From: Kryptolebias marmoratus
Lineage: Eukaryota > Chordata > Actinopteri > Cyprinodontiformes > Rivulidae
DNA length: 64,000 nucleotides
Direction: 5' to 3'
Assembly (NCBI RefSeq): GCF_001649575.2
Contig: NC_051431.1
Coordinates: 26,196,848-26,260,847, forward strand
The position numbers and the translations under genes are program-made. Positions 51,685 to 63,714 of this stretch are shown one piece after another. The notes beneath the pieces are model-generated. The model was not told the origin of the DNA, ran no database searches, and saw only the letters and a program-made list of their open reading frames with translations. The first letter of the stretch is position 1. Each line of letters opens with the position of its first letter.

Positions 51685-53489
51685 TGTTGAGAATTTTTGC
51701 AGATTTCATCGATGCTGTAAAATGTACTGGTAATAAAACCCAATGCACACTATTCCCAATCAAGCCACACATTTGATGTACCTTTGGTGTGGGTTTTTGC
51801 AAATCAAAACCCATAAAGAAAAATAGAACATAAAAACAATGAACAGTTAAGGGTGCTTCAAATTTTTTTCACTGACAGTCATCCCCACCTCATATTTGAG
51901 CACTAACAGATCATGCTAGATTTTTGTTCAAAACGTCAGCGAGCGATATGCATTCCTTTAAGGAATTCTAGCTTCTTTGTGTGCCGTTTTTTTTTTCCCC
52001 TTAAAAGAGCACATGCGTGTGCACTGGTGTGTGTGTATAATCATGAGTACAGTGGAAAAAAAAGCAGCTGAAAACAGAGACAGTGACAGAGAGACTCAGA
52101 GACAGATGGGGCTTCTGCAGGCTTGAATAAGCAGGCGTGGAGAATGAGGTCTAATGTGTTGAATAAGTCGTCTCTCTGTGCCCCCACCTCAGGGATGGGG
52201 TCTGTTTAACACAAGAATGGCTAATAAACTTGTCAGGTCCACATGTGGAGCACAGGAGGCACCCCTGTCTTTTTCTACACACTTGTACCAGGTGTTCACA
52301 CACCCTTGAAAAGAGGTAGTCTGGTGTTTGACACCTCTACAGTCCCATCATCGCACATCTGCATCAGTGCAACACACTCACACATTTGGCTTTAGAACAA
52401 TCAAGGGTGCTGTGCTTGCTGTGTGAATTATTGAAAAGAACAGAGAAAACAAAAAACAAACAAACAAAAAAATATTAAAAAAATCTCTAAATATAGAGGA
52501 TTCTTTTTTTGCAAAGAAAACTAAAGTAAAACCAGAAACAGAAGGTTTTGCCAGAACAGAGGACAGAGCAGGACAGAGGACAGAGGACAGAGGACAGAAC
52601 AGGACGAGACAGAGTAGCAACATGACTGTCCACAATGTGCTCTGCAGTTAAGATATGTGTGAGAATATAAATGTAAAATGTGAACAGGACACTAAGAAAG
52701 GTTTAACATTTAAACAATTAACTTTCAAATTTTGAAATATAGAAGTTGTTATTTCCATCTTGGATACATAAATTGGAACAGTATAAAGCTGCAGATTTAC
52801 TGGCAGTAAGATGTTCTAAATGTGACAGGACAAAAGCTTCAAAACTCCAGGATTGACCAAGGTCAAATAGTTCGATGTCACCACAATACAAAAACACAAT
52901 GGAATAATACATGAATTAACATCTTCCTTTTTGTTACTCACTGTGAAACATTTAAATTTTAGAGAAGGCCTTTTTTTCACCTGCCTTTTTATTTGCAGAG
53001 GTAATAAACAAAATTAGCTAAATGGTCAAAATGTTTTAATGTTGGAAACACATGATAACCATTTTTTTCTGTTTTATTTTACTTTATGGTGCAACTCATT
53101 TACCATGTTCTTTTATTTTTCAAAGGTATTAAATCATTTCTTAATGAAGTTTTGAATATGCCTTAGTTTATGAATCACTGTACAAAACACTTAAAAAAAG
53201 TAATGCTAAATAAAACACTTGAATAAATTAGAATTTGTTAGCATTAACACAACTGAGTCAAACATCAAACTGTAGAATGCAGTAATTTATAACTCCTTAT
53301 TAGCTGGAAATAACCTCGGAGGCTGTCAGGTAATGGTCACTGATCTACAAAATCATCACAGTGTGGAACCATGCAGGCCTGGACATTCTGTCCTCTAACT
53401 CTGACATTGACACATGTTCTCTTAATAATGGTAATATTGGAATATTTAAAGAGGTTTTACTGTTTTTCTCTGTTTGTATTTACAGGATA
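51685..53489. other. intronic stretch, no gene seen
   Basis: AT-rich. The block 52060-52290 is less repetitive (TTGAATAAGCAGGCGTGGAG, TGGCTAATAAACTTGTCAGG) and might be a weak conserved element. A 7-bp minisatellite lies at 52554-52612. Confidence 0.45.
52554..52612. repeat. (AGAGGAC)n short minisatellite
   Basis: Six to seven units of ACAGAGG/ACAGAGC, the central ones perfect. Confidence 0.9.
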
Positions 53490-54030
53490 CCAGTGAAAAT
53501 CTACATGTCTGTATCTTTAAGGGATATTTTGGCCATTTTGAAGTAAGGTTCTGTGGAAAGACTATGGACAATTAATGTCTTACCTGTTGTAGATATCTCA
53601 GTTTATGGAATCAGTTTAATTCTGATCAGACTGACAAGCCAATGGATACTCTAAGTGAGGCAAATACCAAAGTGGATTGTTACCATCTTGAAACATTTCC
53701 AATCTGAAAATTTATTGTGGAATTATGCTAATGCCATATTAATGTCAATTTTACAACACACACTTATTTACACACAATGTTGTGGCTAATTTGAAGCCCA
53801 TCTAGCAGCTGCAGCAGCTTAGTGTAGCACCCCTGCTGCAGCATAGGATACTGGAGGAATACCACAATATTTCTGCCGGAATAGTTGTGTAATACAAACT
53901 TTATGGCAGTATAAAGGTTTAAACAATAGTGTTTGCATGAGCTGCTTTGAAATTTTGAATACCTGTTCACTTTGGTCTTGACTGCATTCAGACTAGCTGT
54001 GAGCTAGTCAGTCCTGTCAGAAATCTTGTT
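53490..54030 (+). repeat. dispersed repeat family X, copy 2
   Basis: Begins TCTTTAAGGGATATTTTGGC, then AATGTCTTACCTGTTGTAGA and TCAGACTGACAAGCC, and ends GCATTCAGACTAGCTGTGAG, then CTAGTCAGTCCTG. The same order is seen at 41740-42360, and in reverse complement at 63715-63865. Non-coding. Confidence 0.65.
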
Positions 54031-54959
54031 TTTTGTTTTACTTAAAATGATCATTTAGAGGAAACAAAAAATTAAAATCAAAAGTTTTAAAAAAAGGTCA
54101 TTTAATACTCGTATCTCTATCTATTGAGTTCACTCTTTCATGTATACAATCAGTGCAAGTTTAAAGAGAGAAAGCTAATCAAACTTGATGAATTTTAGTT
54201 TTTTATATTGTTAGTGTTGACTATTACAGAATATTACAATGTTTAATTGGCAAACTATGTAAAAAATTACATCTGTTTTGGTCAAATGTAGTATTTATTT
54301 AAATAGTAAATAGCTCTGCAATTAGATTTGTGAACATATCATCAAAATAAATCTAAACCTAAGAAAAAAAAAACGTTTTTCTCAAAAAATATCTTTAAAC
54401 ATAGTAAAACATCAGTTTTCCAAACATGCCACAAGTACTTACAATTTCCAACATGAGGAAGAGTGACAAATAATAAGTGGAAATGGGTTTACTGTCCTCA
54501 GACGAGAGTTTGAAGTAAAAAGCAAAGATTCAACTTCAATGGCAAAATAATGTCTGTCTTTACAAAAAATATGTTTTAAGGGTTCAGAGGAGTTTACCAC
54601 AAACCACGTGTAATTATTGTACATCTTATTAGAGTGGAGACCCAAAAAAGGTCAAGGGTAAATACACTGAAAAACCTGAGTAATTAAAACCACAACTACA
54701 GGTATAACAAGTACTTGCTCATAAATCCAATTTGTTGTTGCTCTTATTCTGCTGATCTGACCCCTTAATGACCCAAAGACGCCTTGCAGAGGGAGGAGAG
54801 CAAGAGCTAGATTATATTTGAGAGGGAGAAAAAGAAAAAAAAGAGGACGTGAAGGCTTTGTGTGTGTGTGTGTGTGTTTTAATGGAAGAGGGAAGAACAA
54901 AGCCGACTTTGTGTTACTTATTAAACAAAATCACAACTCCTTGATTTTTTCCCTCTCCT
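54031..54959. other. intronic stretch, no gene seen
   Basis: AT-rich with (TG)n at about 54859-54877. No gene. Confidence 0.5.
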
Positions 54960-55090
54960 CCTGCTTTCTCTGTCTTTCTCCATCCCTCTCTTTTTCTTTG
55001 CTCTATGACCCCTGGGGCCAATAGCTGTTCCCTAATTAATTATTGATGTTCTGAAGCATTTGGTGGACAGGCTGGATCTGGTTTCCAGAG
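54960..55090. promoter_or_regulatory. candidate conserved non-coding island
   Basis: Unique text ATGACCCCTGGGGCCAATAG, CCCTAATTAATTATTGATG and GGTGGACAGGCTGGATCTGG, with an inverted CCAAT-like box and clustered homeodomain TAATTA sites, next to a pyrimidine tract. Inference only. Confidence 0.33.
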
Positions 55091-56509
55091 TATGTGTGTG
55101 TACTTGGAGGAGGAGTGGGGGGGTAAATTCAAAGGCCAGATCTGCAGCTTAGCACTATTGTGGGGAGCTAGTGGTCATCCAAAATGGATCAGGCAAAGAC
55201 ACAACAGTCCACGTGTTAGTGTCCATGTCAGGAAGCAGCCTGACACAGGCAACTAGAGTCAGGAGATTTCTCTTTCCTCTGCTAACACAACCAGCTTTAC
55301 TGGCCCTCAAAATACAAAACATCATTGCAAGTTCTTTTTTTTTTCTTCAAAAGGCTACTGACTATTTGACTGCAAGTAGAGGAGACATCTAGAATTTCAT
55401 TTGATATGTTTTAGGTTCATCAGAAAACATGACAGAAACTTTGGTTAACTATTCAAAAATTAACTACATATCCTTAATTTCTTTTCTTCTTATTTTAGTG
55501 TGTGCTGATGTTAACACATGTTTGCCATGTCATTGTTGAAAGTCTAACTACATGAAAGTGTGGACGGTCAATACTACCCATGTGCCAAGACGTCCAGCAA
55601 AAAGGAAGAATGGTGGACAAATGCAGCATCTATCTGACATGTTTTTTTTTAAGTCCTCATACTGTTCAGTGTAGATTTTACATGCAATTCTTTTTTTTTT
55701 CCTTGTTCCTTTGCTCTCATGTGTAAATGGTTGGAGATAGGACTTGAGATTACATGCAGAGATGCACCAGTTAACTGACTGGTGAAAGGAACTGAATGTG
55801 TGACTGATGTCTCCATAGGATCATTTTTGAAACCATGGTGAATTAGCTCAGTTCCCTGCTGAAAGTCCCTGCTGTGTTACATGAGCAGTATCCAAAACAG
55901 AAAGGCAAAACAGTAGGCTGGAGATATATTACTATCTCAGAATTACTAACCATATATTGTGACCCTATAGGTTTGGAGACTAGTACAAACATATATACTA
56001 CACCTTTTCTGGTGAGGCCATGTTCCAGAAATTTAAAAGGGGTGTGATAACATTATTTTAAATTACAACAATAAAAAGTATAAATAATAGATTCAATAAT
56101 ATGACTCTGTTAATATATGTAATGAAAGGTTTGAATATTTTACACAATATTTTTTCTACTTGTGATGAAAATGTATTTGATACTGTTTTTAGCAATGGTT
56201 GTCACTCCAAATCTCCCAACCAAAGGTATTTGTTGATCTTAATTAGCTGAAACTACAAATACATTCTAAGAAAAATGCCATTTGAAAATTTAGGACAACG
56301 TAATCAGTCATTTGGCATGACTTAGATTAACTACAAATTACATTTTCTTTGAAAAAAAAAAGAAAAAGCTTAAAATATAGAAAAGACAGTACATAACAAT
56401 CTGCTGATGATAAATGAACTGCTGCTTCCTCCTGTTGTTGATTTTTTGTTGCATGGATTTTAAACTTACATATTCACACAAACAGAAAAACAACATCTTT
56501 GCTGCCGGG
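55091..56509. other. intronic stretch, no gene seen
   Basis: AT-rich, several T-runs (55334-55345, 55641-55650, 55690-55700). No gene or known element recognised. Confidence 0.5.
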
Positions 56510-56900
56510 GAACAGTGATGTTGGTGAGGCAATCTTTATTGACTGTGGAGAGAGACGCATTTTACTACGCTGAAGGCTGGTAGCCAGAGGCCTGTTAGCC
56601 AAAGCAGTGAAGCAGGGAGTCAGAACAAGAACAAAGGCTGACTAGGTATTGATGTAGGCCGACCTCCTGGGGCCAGGGGGCTAGGGCCAGGACAGGCCGA
56701 TCTCCAGGGACAGATAAGGAGCTAACAATCTGAAAAATCTAGAGGGGTGGCTGAGCAGTGAACAGAGGAAGCTGTCTTTTATTGGTCATCTGCTCGTCCA
56801 TTTTTATCTTTATTTGTATTTTTCAAGGAGTGTTTGTTTGTTAGTCTTTTAGTTTTCTTTCTACCAATTAAAAAAACAACATGTACTTGGTTCCCAGAAT
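56510..56900. promoter_or_regulatory. candidate conserved non-coding island
   Basis: A GC-richer unique block: GGCAATCTTTATTGACTGTG, GAAGGCTGGTAGCCAGAGGC, CCTCCTGGGGCCAGGGGGCTA, CAGATAAGGAGC (GATA-like) and GTCTTTTATTGGTCATCTG. It has no repeat family character and no splice-flanked coding. Proposed as a non-coding element by texture. Confidence 0.35.
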
Positions 56901-57079
56901 TTAGTGGCTAGGATTCCACTCAGCTTCTCCACCTGTCTCACTCCTCACTTTCCTCTTTTGATGAGTGCTGTGGCAGATAGGTGCTGGCATTCTGACAGAG
57001 TGGGATAGCTCTGTCATTATATATCATTCACAATGTATTTGACTGACAGCTCCTCCGTTCAGCCAGCATTACACTTACC

Positions 57080-57440
57080 CTATCCTTTCTCTGCCTCTCT
57101 TTGATTACTGACCCAGTCATGGCGCCATGGTTTCTCTTTACCAAACGCCCGACGCTCCAAAGCCTTCACTCTGGCCCCTTTCTCGGAGCAATTAGATTTA
57201 TTGACAAGGCAAATGTGGCTGGTCTGTCATGGGCCTCGGCATCCCGAGAGAGCTGCCAAGCCAGCCAGTCAGTCAGTCAGTCTCCACAATTAGCACATTA
57301 TATGACAGTTAGGGAGAAGAGGGCTGTGGCCAAAAAGTATAACCTCTGTTCCTGCCACCATCACAGGGCTCAAAGGAGCCAGCCAGAAATCCAGGTGGTA
57401 AATTATTCACTGGTTTGTTTGCTCCAGACTAGAGCAACTT
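57080..57440. promoter_or_regulatory. candidate conserved non-coding island with 12-bp palindrome
   Basis: A unique block containing the perfect palindrome CATGGCGCCATG (57118-57129), GGAGCAATTAGATTTATTGA, AAGGCAAATGTGGCTGG, and AGCCAGTCAGTCAGTCAGTC as a short CAGT repeat. A 115-codon + strand frame runs through it. It lacks known domains and any sign of BCAS3 similarity and is on the strand opposite the gene, so I regard it as non-coding. Regulatory status is inferred. Confidence 0.38.
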
Positions 57441-57719
57441 TGCGGTGAGGGGGAGAGGTGTCTGAAAACATGCTGCGGACAGACCGATAAATATTCATGA
57501 ACAAAAATAATGTTTAGGGAGAAAAAAAAGATTGGATACATAAAATGTCTGTACTGAACACACATCTACATCCATAATCTCTTACTAACCGATTTTGACA
57601 CCTTTGGCTAAAAAGAGCAAAGAGAACTTATTTATATAATTGCAGATACCGAGTACATTTAAGGAAGCATGCATGAATCTTAGTCACAAACCTTAAATTA
57701 GAAAAGGAATCCCTAAAAA

Positions 57720-58110
57720 CTAAAAACCTGGGGCCAGACTGATAGATTGTAGTACAGCATCTCTGTTTGTGAGTGTACAGTATACTGTGTGTCTCTCTTC
57801 CTTATCTCTACTAAGATTTGCTGTGCCTCGCCATCCTCTGCGGGGCTGAGTGCTGCCAGTAGCTGCTACAGATGGACAGGTGGAGATAGTGACCATGAAG
57901 TGGCGCCACCACTGCCTTTTATCTTCCCGTCCTGGAGGCTCCGGTCTGGCCTGACCTCGGTACTCTCCTCCCCTCTCCTCTCCCCTTCCTATTCCTTTCC
58001 TTGTGAGCTGCATTTTTAATCAGCCTGGGTCATCCAATATAGAGCCATGAGACCAGAGACCATGGCCTGCCAATCAAGAGCTGCCACCTCTATTTCACGC
58101 TTTTCAAAGC
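57720..58110. promoter_or_regulatory. candidate conserved non-coding island
   Basis: A GC-richer block: GGGGCTGAGTGCTGCCAGTA, ACAGATGGACAGGTGGAG (E-box-like CAGATG and CAGGTG), GAAGTGGCGCCACCACTGCC, followed by pyrimidine-rich text and ATCCAATATAGAGCCATGAG. Frames in both directions (76-97 codons) share no similarity with known proteins that I recognise. Regulatory status inferred. Confidence 0.35.
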
Positions 58111-58619
58111 CTGCAAGAAAATTAGCTTTACAAGAAATGCTTCCAACTTTTTAAATACTTTTGTCCAACTTTAAAATCCTCATCCTTTTTGTCTTTTTGT
58201 TTTCTTTTGTGATAATGCTTGGCAATGTAAATTTGACCTAGATAGCACAATTTGTTCTCTAAGTAAAAACTGTTTTTTCTGGTTCTTCTGTCCTAATCTG
58301 TATGCTCAGCAAAAGGCACTTAGACAAGAAACTTATGGCTGTGTTGTAATTCCTCCTAAGGTCAAATTGACTCGTTCTCCTGGATCACTTCTCAGCTGTG
58401 CTGCCAAGCCCTGGAGGAAGGGGTTGAAGAGAGGGCTGGCAGGGGGACACATGCTGAGAAACAGGATGCTGAGAGTCTCTCTCTGGGTGCAAAGCACGGA
58501 AATGGAAGGTGGCACTCCAAGAGAAACTCAGTAGTTGGTGGTGTTTATGATGCAGACCCAAAGGGTAAATGGCAGGAGCACAAGAAGAGCACAGGGGGTT
58601 GAACAATTATGTTTATAAC

Positions 58620-59200
58620 ATCTTGACCTCACATTGCTTCACACTTGGTTGGTTGCGAGAGTAAAGAGCCATGGCGGTGTTATCTGGCTATTGTTAATTG
58701 GATGTAAATGTTAATGCAATGAATCTCTCTCATTATACAGCCAGTTGCAATGCTCATGCTGGCAGAGAATGGTGGAATAGGCTGACGCCCGAGCCCGTCA
58801 GTCTGACGTGTTCTCATCGCCCTGACACTAGGAGAGACCATTAGCACTAATTTGAGAAAATATCCTACCAGTTAGACCCAAAGCACTGCAGAAATCAATG
58901 GAGATGAGAAGAAAGATTAGTGTAAACACAACTACTACTTTGCCTGGGGCACCCACAAGAACTAATTACACATTTTGAATGTTTATAATTATGGAATGAG
59001 CTCAAAATGCCATCCTCTTCCACGGGGGTGGATTGAATCCATGTGTGGCCATCCGTGTGCACTCTGCACTTTTGTAAAATGGCCTGTAAGACAGGAACCT
59101 ACAGTGCTCACTGCTCTGCACAAGTTATTGAATTAGAGGGTTTTCAAGGTGTCAACTAATTAGGCTGAATGCAGCCTCTCATAACATTGTGCAGGCGTGT
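58620..59200. promoter_or_regulatory. strongest candidate conserved enhancer block (about 580 bp)
   Basis: Long unique, repeat-free block dense in transcription-factor-like words: CTATTGTTAATTGG (SOX ATTGTT plus homeodomain), GGATGTAAATGTTAATGCAAT (POU-like), CATTAGCACTAATTTGAG, GAACTAATTACACATTTTG, CAAGTTATTGAATTAGAGGG, AAGGTGTCAACTAATTAGGC (T-box half-site-like AGGTGT beside TAATTA) and CTGAATGCAGCCTCTCATAA. There is no open reading frame of length and no splice structure. This is the sort of sequence found in vertebrate developmental enhancers. Conservation itself cannot be tested here. Confidence 0.45.
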
Positions 59201-60145
59201 CCGTAAAAAGGCGAACAGAACGGTCACCAAAGAAAGGACAGAGGATGCAGCATATAAAACAAAAAATAATAATTACTTAAAGTTTTTTTTTTTTTTTTGA
59301 GGAACTAAATGTTGGCTGTGACGGACCTTTTTAGCATGAAGCACCAATAAGAGGCTAGCAACCAAAAAAAGTCAGCAATAAGCACTATACAGAAAACATA
59401 CATGTGTGTGAACCAAAACAAACTGAAAGCTAATAAAAGGCTTAGCAGTCCTTAAAAGAATGCATATCATTTGCCTCCTTTCATACCAGAATATTAAAAT
59501 AAAGGCTCTTTCACAAAACAGTTCTGCCAAATGGTCGCCCAGACCAGTTCGTTTTTATGCTGCCTCTGGCCAATCATAAATCACAATGGAGCCGACCACA
59601 TCCCGCACAAACATGAGTTTTCAGAAATGAAGCGAGCATTGTGAAACCAAAAGAGGCGTGGAGCAGAACTCAGCTGTGTTAACGTGGAACGCAACGCATT
59701 AAATGTGTGACAGATGTCTCCCTTGTATCGTTTTCAAAAGAAGACAAATTAACTCAGTTTAGCGATTCTCTTTGTGGGTAACTTTTTATTCTTTAAAAAC
59801 TAAATGCAAAATTGCAGCGTGTCATCATTGATCTTCTCTCAGCAATAAATCTTTTTGTTGTTATTTAATCACATGACTGGGTGGTAGCACAAATTATATG
59901 TCATTACTTCTTCACATTACTGAGCTGCAACCCCGGCTTACCTTTGCACTTGTCGACAGTTTCGGCTTTGTTACTACCTCGCTTTGCGGCATAAAGAAAC
60001 ATTAGGAGTTGGTTGGCTTCAACCTGCCCTCACCGCCTTGGTCAATTTAGAAATCATACCATGGCAGCCAGAAGTCTAAGTCCCGGGCTGAGGTGTTTTG
60101 TGCAAGAACCTTAAGATCATCTTATGTAGTGAAAGGAAGGTGATA
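59201..60145. other. intronic stretch, no gene seen
   Basis: AT-rich with an 18-base T-run (59283-59300). The part around 59515-59700 has CTGGCCAATCATAAATCACA, possibly regulatory. No gene. Confidence 0.45.
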
Positions 60146-61308
60146 CACAATGCCTATATAAAGTATTCTCTATTTTACCTTTTTTATTACTGTTATAAAT
60201 CAGTCATGGTCAATCTAATAAATTAGCCTTTTTGACAATGAAGAAAAATACTTTCAAAAATGTTAAATCAAATGTTAAAGTGAAATCAAATATCTACAGA
60301 ATAATGCCAATTAAATAAAAAATATGAAATGTAAAACACATAAATGCATAAATAGTCACCCCCTTCCCTTTAGTATTTAGTACAAGCATTTTTGGCTGCA
60401 ATTACAGCACTGAGTCTGTGTGCATAAGTCTCACTCAGCCTTGCACATATGGACACTGGAATTTTACTCCATTCTTCCTTTAAAAAAAAAAAAAAACATT
60501 TCAAACTGTCAGGTGGGGTATGAACAGCCCTTTCCATGTCAAGCCACAAATTCTCCATTGGATTTAGGACTGGGCTTTGATTCTGCCACTCCAGAACTTT
60601 CACCTTGCTGTCGTTAAACCATTTCTGTGTTGTTTTTACTGTACGCTTCAGGCCCTTGTCTTTGCTGGAGAGCAAATCTTCTCATAAATCATAGTTCCTT
60701 TGTAGACAGCATCAAACTTTGGCAAACTCTAGTTGAGATTTAATGAGTTTTCTTCAACACTGTCTTTCTCCTTGCCACTCTCCCATAAAGCTGACTGGTG
60801 AAGAACCTTGCCAACAGTTGTTGTAGCTCAGTCTCTCCATCTCACCTGCTGAAGCTTGGACCTCCTTCAAAGTCACAAGTGTCTTGGTGGTCTCTCTGAC
60901 TTTTCGCCTTCTTCGCGGTCACTCAGTTTGTGAGGACGGCCCGCTCTTGGTAGATTTACACATGTCCAATATTCTTTGCATTTCTTGATGATGGATTTAA
61001 CAGGACTCCTGGGGATGTTTAGGTGTATCCACATCTTGACTTGTACTTTTCAACAATCTTTTCTCTGAGTTGAATTTGGACAGCCACTTTAAAGGGGGTG
61101 AATATTTATGCTGTCACTTATTTTACATAACATATTTTTATTTAATTGGTATCTCTGTTAAATAAATAGAAATTTGATTTTACTTCGACTTCCAAAGTTT
61201 TTTTTTTCTTCTGTAATAAAATTTGTATTGACCACAATTTATTCATGGAAGCAATAAAAGCATAAACAATCCAAGGGAATGAATACTTTTTATAGTTTCT
61301 GTACACTG
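60146..61308 (-). mobile_element. Tc1-like transposon relic with TIRs and TA target site
   Basis: The left end CACAATGCCTATATAAAGTATTC and the reverse complement of the right end, CAGTGTACAGAAACTATAAAA then AGTATTCATTCCCTTGG, share TIR words and are flanked by TA (60144-60145, 61309-61310). Inside, the minus strand holds a transposase pseudogene. The region about 60830-61080 has words of the N-terminal HTH part of the same family, out of frame. Length 1,163 bp, shorter than a full Tc1 of about 1.6 kb, so it is also internally deleted. Confidence 0.8.
60370..60675 (-). pseudogene. Tc1-like transposase, C-terminal part
   Basis: The minus-strand frame reads LLSSKDKGLKRTVKTTQKWF, NDSKVKVLEWQNQSPVLNPM, ENLWLDMERAVHTPPDSLK, a Phe run from an A/T homopolymer, and EEWSKIPVSICARLSETYAH, ending NACTKY. 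LNPMENLW is the third catalytic block with its Glu kept; the Asp of the preceding SPDLNP motif is Val here. The homopolymer suggests slippage. Upstream catalytic Asp blocks are lost or out of frame. Confidence 0.88.
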
Positions 61309-61338
61309 TATGCTGTATATAGCTGTAGATATACTCAT

Positions 61339-62089
61339 TAGGGCTGCTCAATTATGGAAAAAAAAATGAGCAGGATTACTTTGGTCAAGGTTGTAATCAA
61401 GACCTTCATTTTGTGAAAAAAAGAACTTTAAATTCACTCTACATTTTATAAATACAGAAACTACAGTATAATACTGTTGTATGGTATTTGCATACTGTTT
61501 GGCTCGCTGCTGCTGCTGATGATGATGGTGACACTCCACTGCAGCCACTGTATCTGTTTTTTTATTAACAATTTATTTTTCTTCCTAAGTTTAGGTGTAA
61601 ATTACAACTGCCTTAACTTACGGTTAAGAGTCCTAAACTGAAGTTGTAATTGTTTTTAACAAACCTTATACCTAAACGGGTGTAGTTACATTATCTTTAT
61701 AGCAGAATGTCTGATTCCACAGCTCTCTCCTCTCTGTTTGATTTACTGGTTTGAATCACAAATATATTTCCTGTGTGGTTTCAGTCATTATGTACCAACA
61801 AAGCAGATGGGAGAGTTGTTCTTCTGCTATGAACTTTGTTCTTCATGTTAAATGCGGTCATTTCTGAGGGCAGTGACTGTCTCTGTGTGCTCCCCCTTCC
61901 CCCCTTTCTTGTCTCACACACACAGCCTGTAGAGGGGGGCGAAGTTACAGCGCATTTAAAAAAACAAAACAAGAGAGTGCACTGATATCGCAGATTATTT
62001 AGTTATATTTTTTTGTATGTTATATTGTTTTTGTGATTATTTGGATGAGGAAATTCAAATCTACAAATCTGAGTTTTTGCACAGCCCTA
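61339..62089. mobile_element. hAT-like non-autonomous element with TAGGGCTG termini
   Basis: It begins TAGGGCTGCTCAATTATGG and ends TTTTTGCACAGCCCTA, whose reverse complement is TAGGGCTGTGCAAAAA. These ends are typical of a common fish hAT family. The 751-bp inside has no transposase. The 8-bp flanks ATACTCAT and ATAGCCTT agree at 5 of 8 positions, suggestive of a decayed 8-bp target duplication. A GCTGCTGCTGATGATGATGG tract lies at about 61507-61528. Confidence 0.7.
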
Positions 62090-62114
62090 ATAGCCTTTGT
62101 AGGTCAAGTATTGA

Positions 62115-62185
62115 AAGTGACATGGGCAGCATGGCAAGGTGGTGGTAAGAGTGGTCGCCTCACAGCATAAAGGTTGCCTCCCACC
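62115..62185 (+). mobile_element. tRNA-like SINE head fragment
   Basis: GGGCAGCATGGCAAGGTGGTGG, AAGAGTGGTCGCCTCACAGC, AAAGGTTGCCTCCCACCTGGGGC follows the head of the same teleost repeat seen at 11155-11250 (…GGTGGTGTAGTGGTTAGCACTGTCGCCTCACAGCAAGAAGGTT…CCTGGGGC). A- and B-box regions are mutated and the tail is missing. Confidence 0.7.
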
Positions 62186-62189
62186 TGGG

Positions 62190-63714
62190 GCATTTATTTA
62201 CTGCCCAAACAGCAGCATAAAAATTCCATTCATGTCGATGGTTTTAAGTGATTGACAGGTGCTAGGCCATACCCCGCTAATTTGCTTCTCATTTGAGCTA
62301 ATACTAGTGTTCAGCCCAAAGCCTTCAGCCAGTGACAGTGGATGTAACGTGACAGGCTCTGTGCCCGTGTTTACAGACCATACACTATGAGGTAGACTGC
62401 AGACGGATCAATGGCTAGCATCAGCATAAATATGGTGCATTGTTTACTTTATCATCCTTTTTTGCTAATGTTTTTTGAGAAAACCTGGAAGCGAAGAGGC
62501 TAGGGACACAAACCAAATAATATTCAAACAGACAAACCATAGTGTTTGTTTTACTTGGTTTCAGCAAAAAGACAAGCTAATGGTGTTAGCATCGTTCCCT
62601 TCCAGTAATCTGCAGAGAGGAACTGAAAGATAAACTGATGGAGATGTACATCAGCAGGATGGAGTCTGTGGGCGCAAAGTCTGCAATGTAGCTTTAAAAA
62701 GTCATGACTGAGAACAATCTTCAAATTTATGTTAACTATTATTTAATTTTATTTTGTTGGAACAATGGCTGAGATGTTTCCTAAGCAGGACCTCACCTCA
62801 CTTCACTGAAACAACATTATTCATTATTATTTATGTGCATTTCAGAAAAGTCATCAGTGTGAGCTTTTTCTTAAATAAGGTATGTACCTCTCAAAACACA
62901 TCATGTTTTGTGGAGGTTTCCAGTATTATCTGTCTGTTATTACTGTGGTTATTAACCTGTTTTTATTTGATTTTCCCAATGCAATCTGTTGCAAATTAGT
63001 TGTGATAATTACAGTTACTGTATTTAACATATATTACAATTAGCACATATTGGGGTGAAGCCTGGAGTGGAAAACTGACTTTGGTGTGTGAGGATTGTTT
63101 AGCCACTTTCCTTGTCATTATCATTGTGATGTAATGTTTCTAAAGCTTCTTTCCATTGTTGAAATGCAAGCAATAGGATTTTATGATGTACATGTTAGTC
63201 AACCCACCTACTGAATGGTGGTGTAACTAATTACATTAAGTTACTTTTTTAAACTTTGACTGAACATTAACCATTGTGACTGGCAACCATTTTCAAACAG
63301 CCCTTCAACGGTACTCAACATCAACTTCTGTCAAACACTATTTAAAATCCTTAATCCCTAATGTATCGGTGTGATAATAAAAATATAACAACCACCTTTG
63401 CAGACTTCAGCACCAATTTTTAAAGTGAGATCACTCTGAGGTAAAATTTGAATCAAAACTTGGGTGTTTAACATCCCACCACAGTGAATGATCAGCTGAA
63501 GGATATCCCATCTCTTGGGTCTTTGCTGGATTTTTTTTCTTTCCTAAAGGCATGACTTTTACATGCTGTTCTTCTGCTAGTTTTAGGCCTAACTTTTTTT
63601 CTTTTGTCATCCACTTGTTCACTTTCCTTAACTTTTTTAGAACAACCAGACAAGCTGGATAAAAATCACTCATCTTCACCAACCTTTTGGTCTAAGCTGT
63701 TGACTCACTGTATA
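62190..63714. other. intronic stretch, no gene seen
   Basis: AT-rich with no exon or element recognised. Minus-strand frame 63431-63682 (Lys-rich) shows no BCAS3 similarity or clear splice context. Confidence 0.45.

Noticed and set aside
57101..57448. 115-codon open frame on the + strand
   Set aside because: No recognised domain, opposite strand to bcas3, no splice or start context beyond an ATG, and it lies in a block better explained as non-coding.
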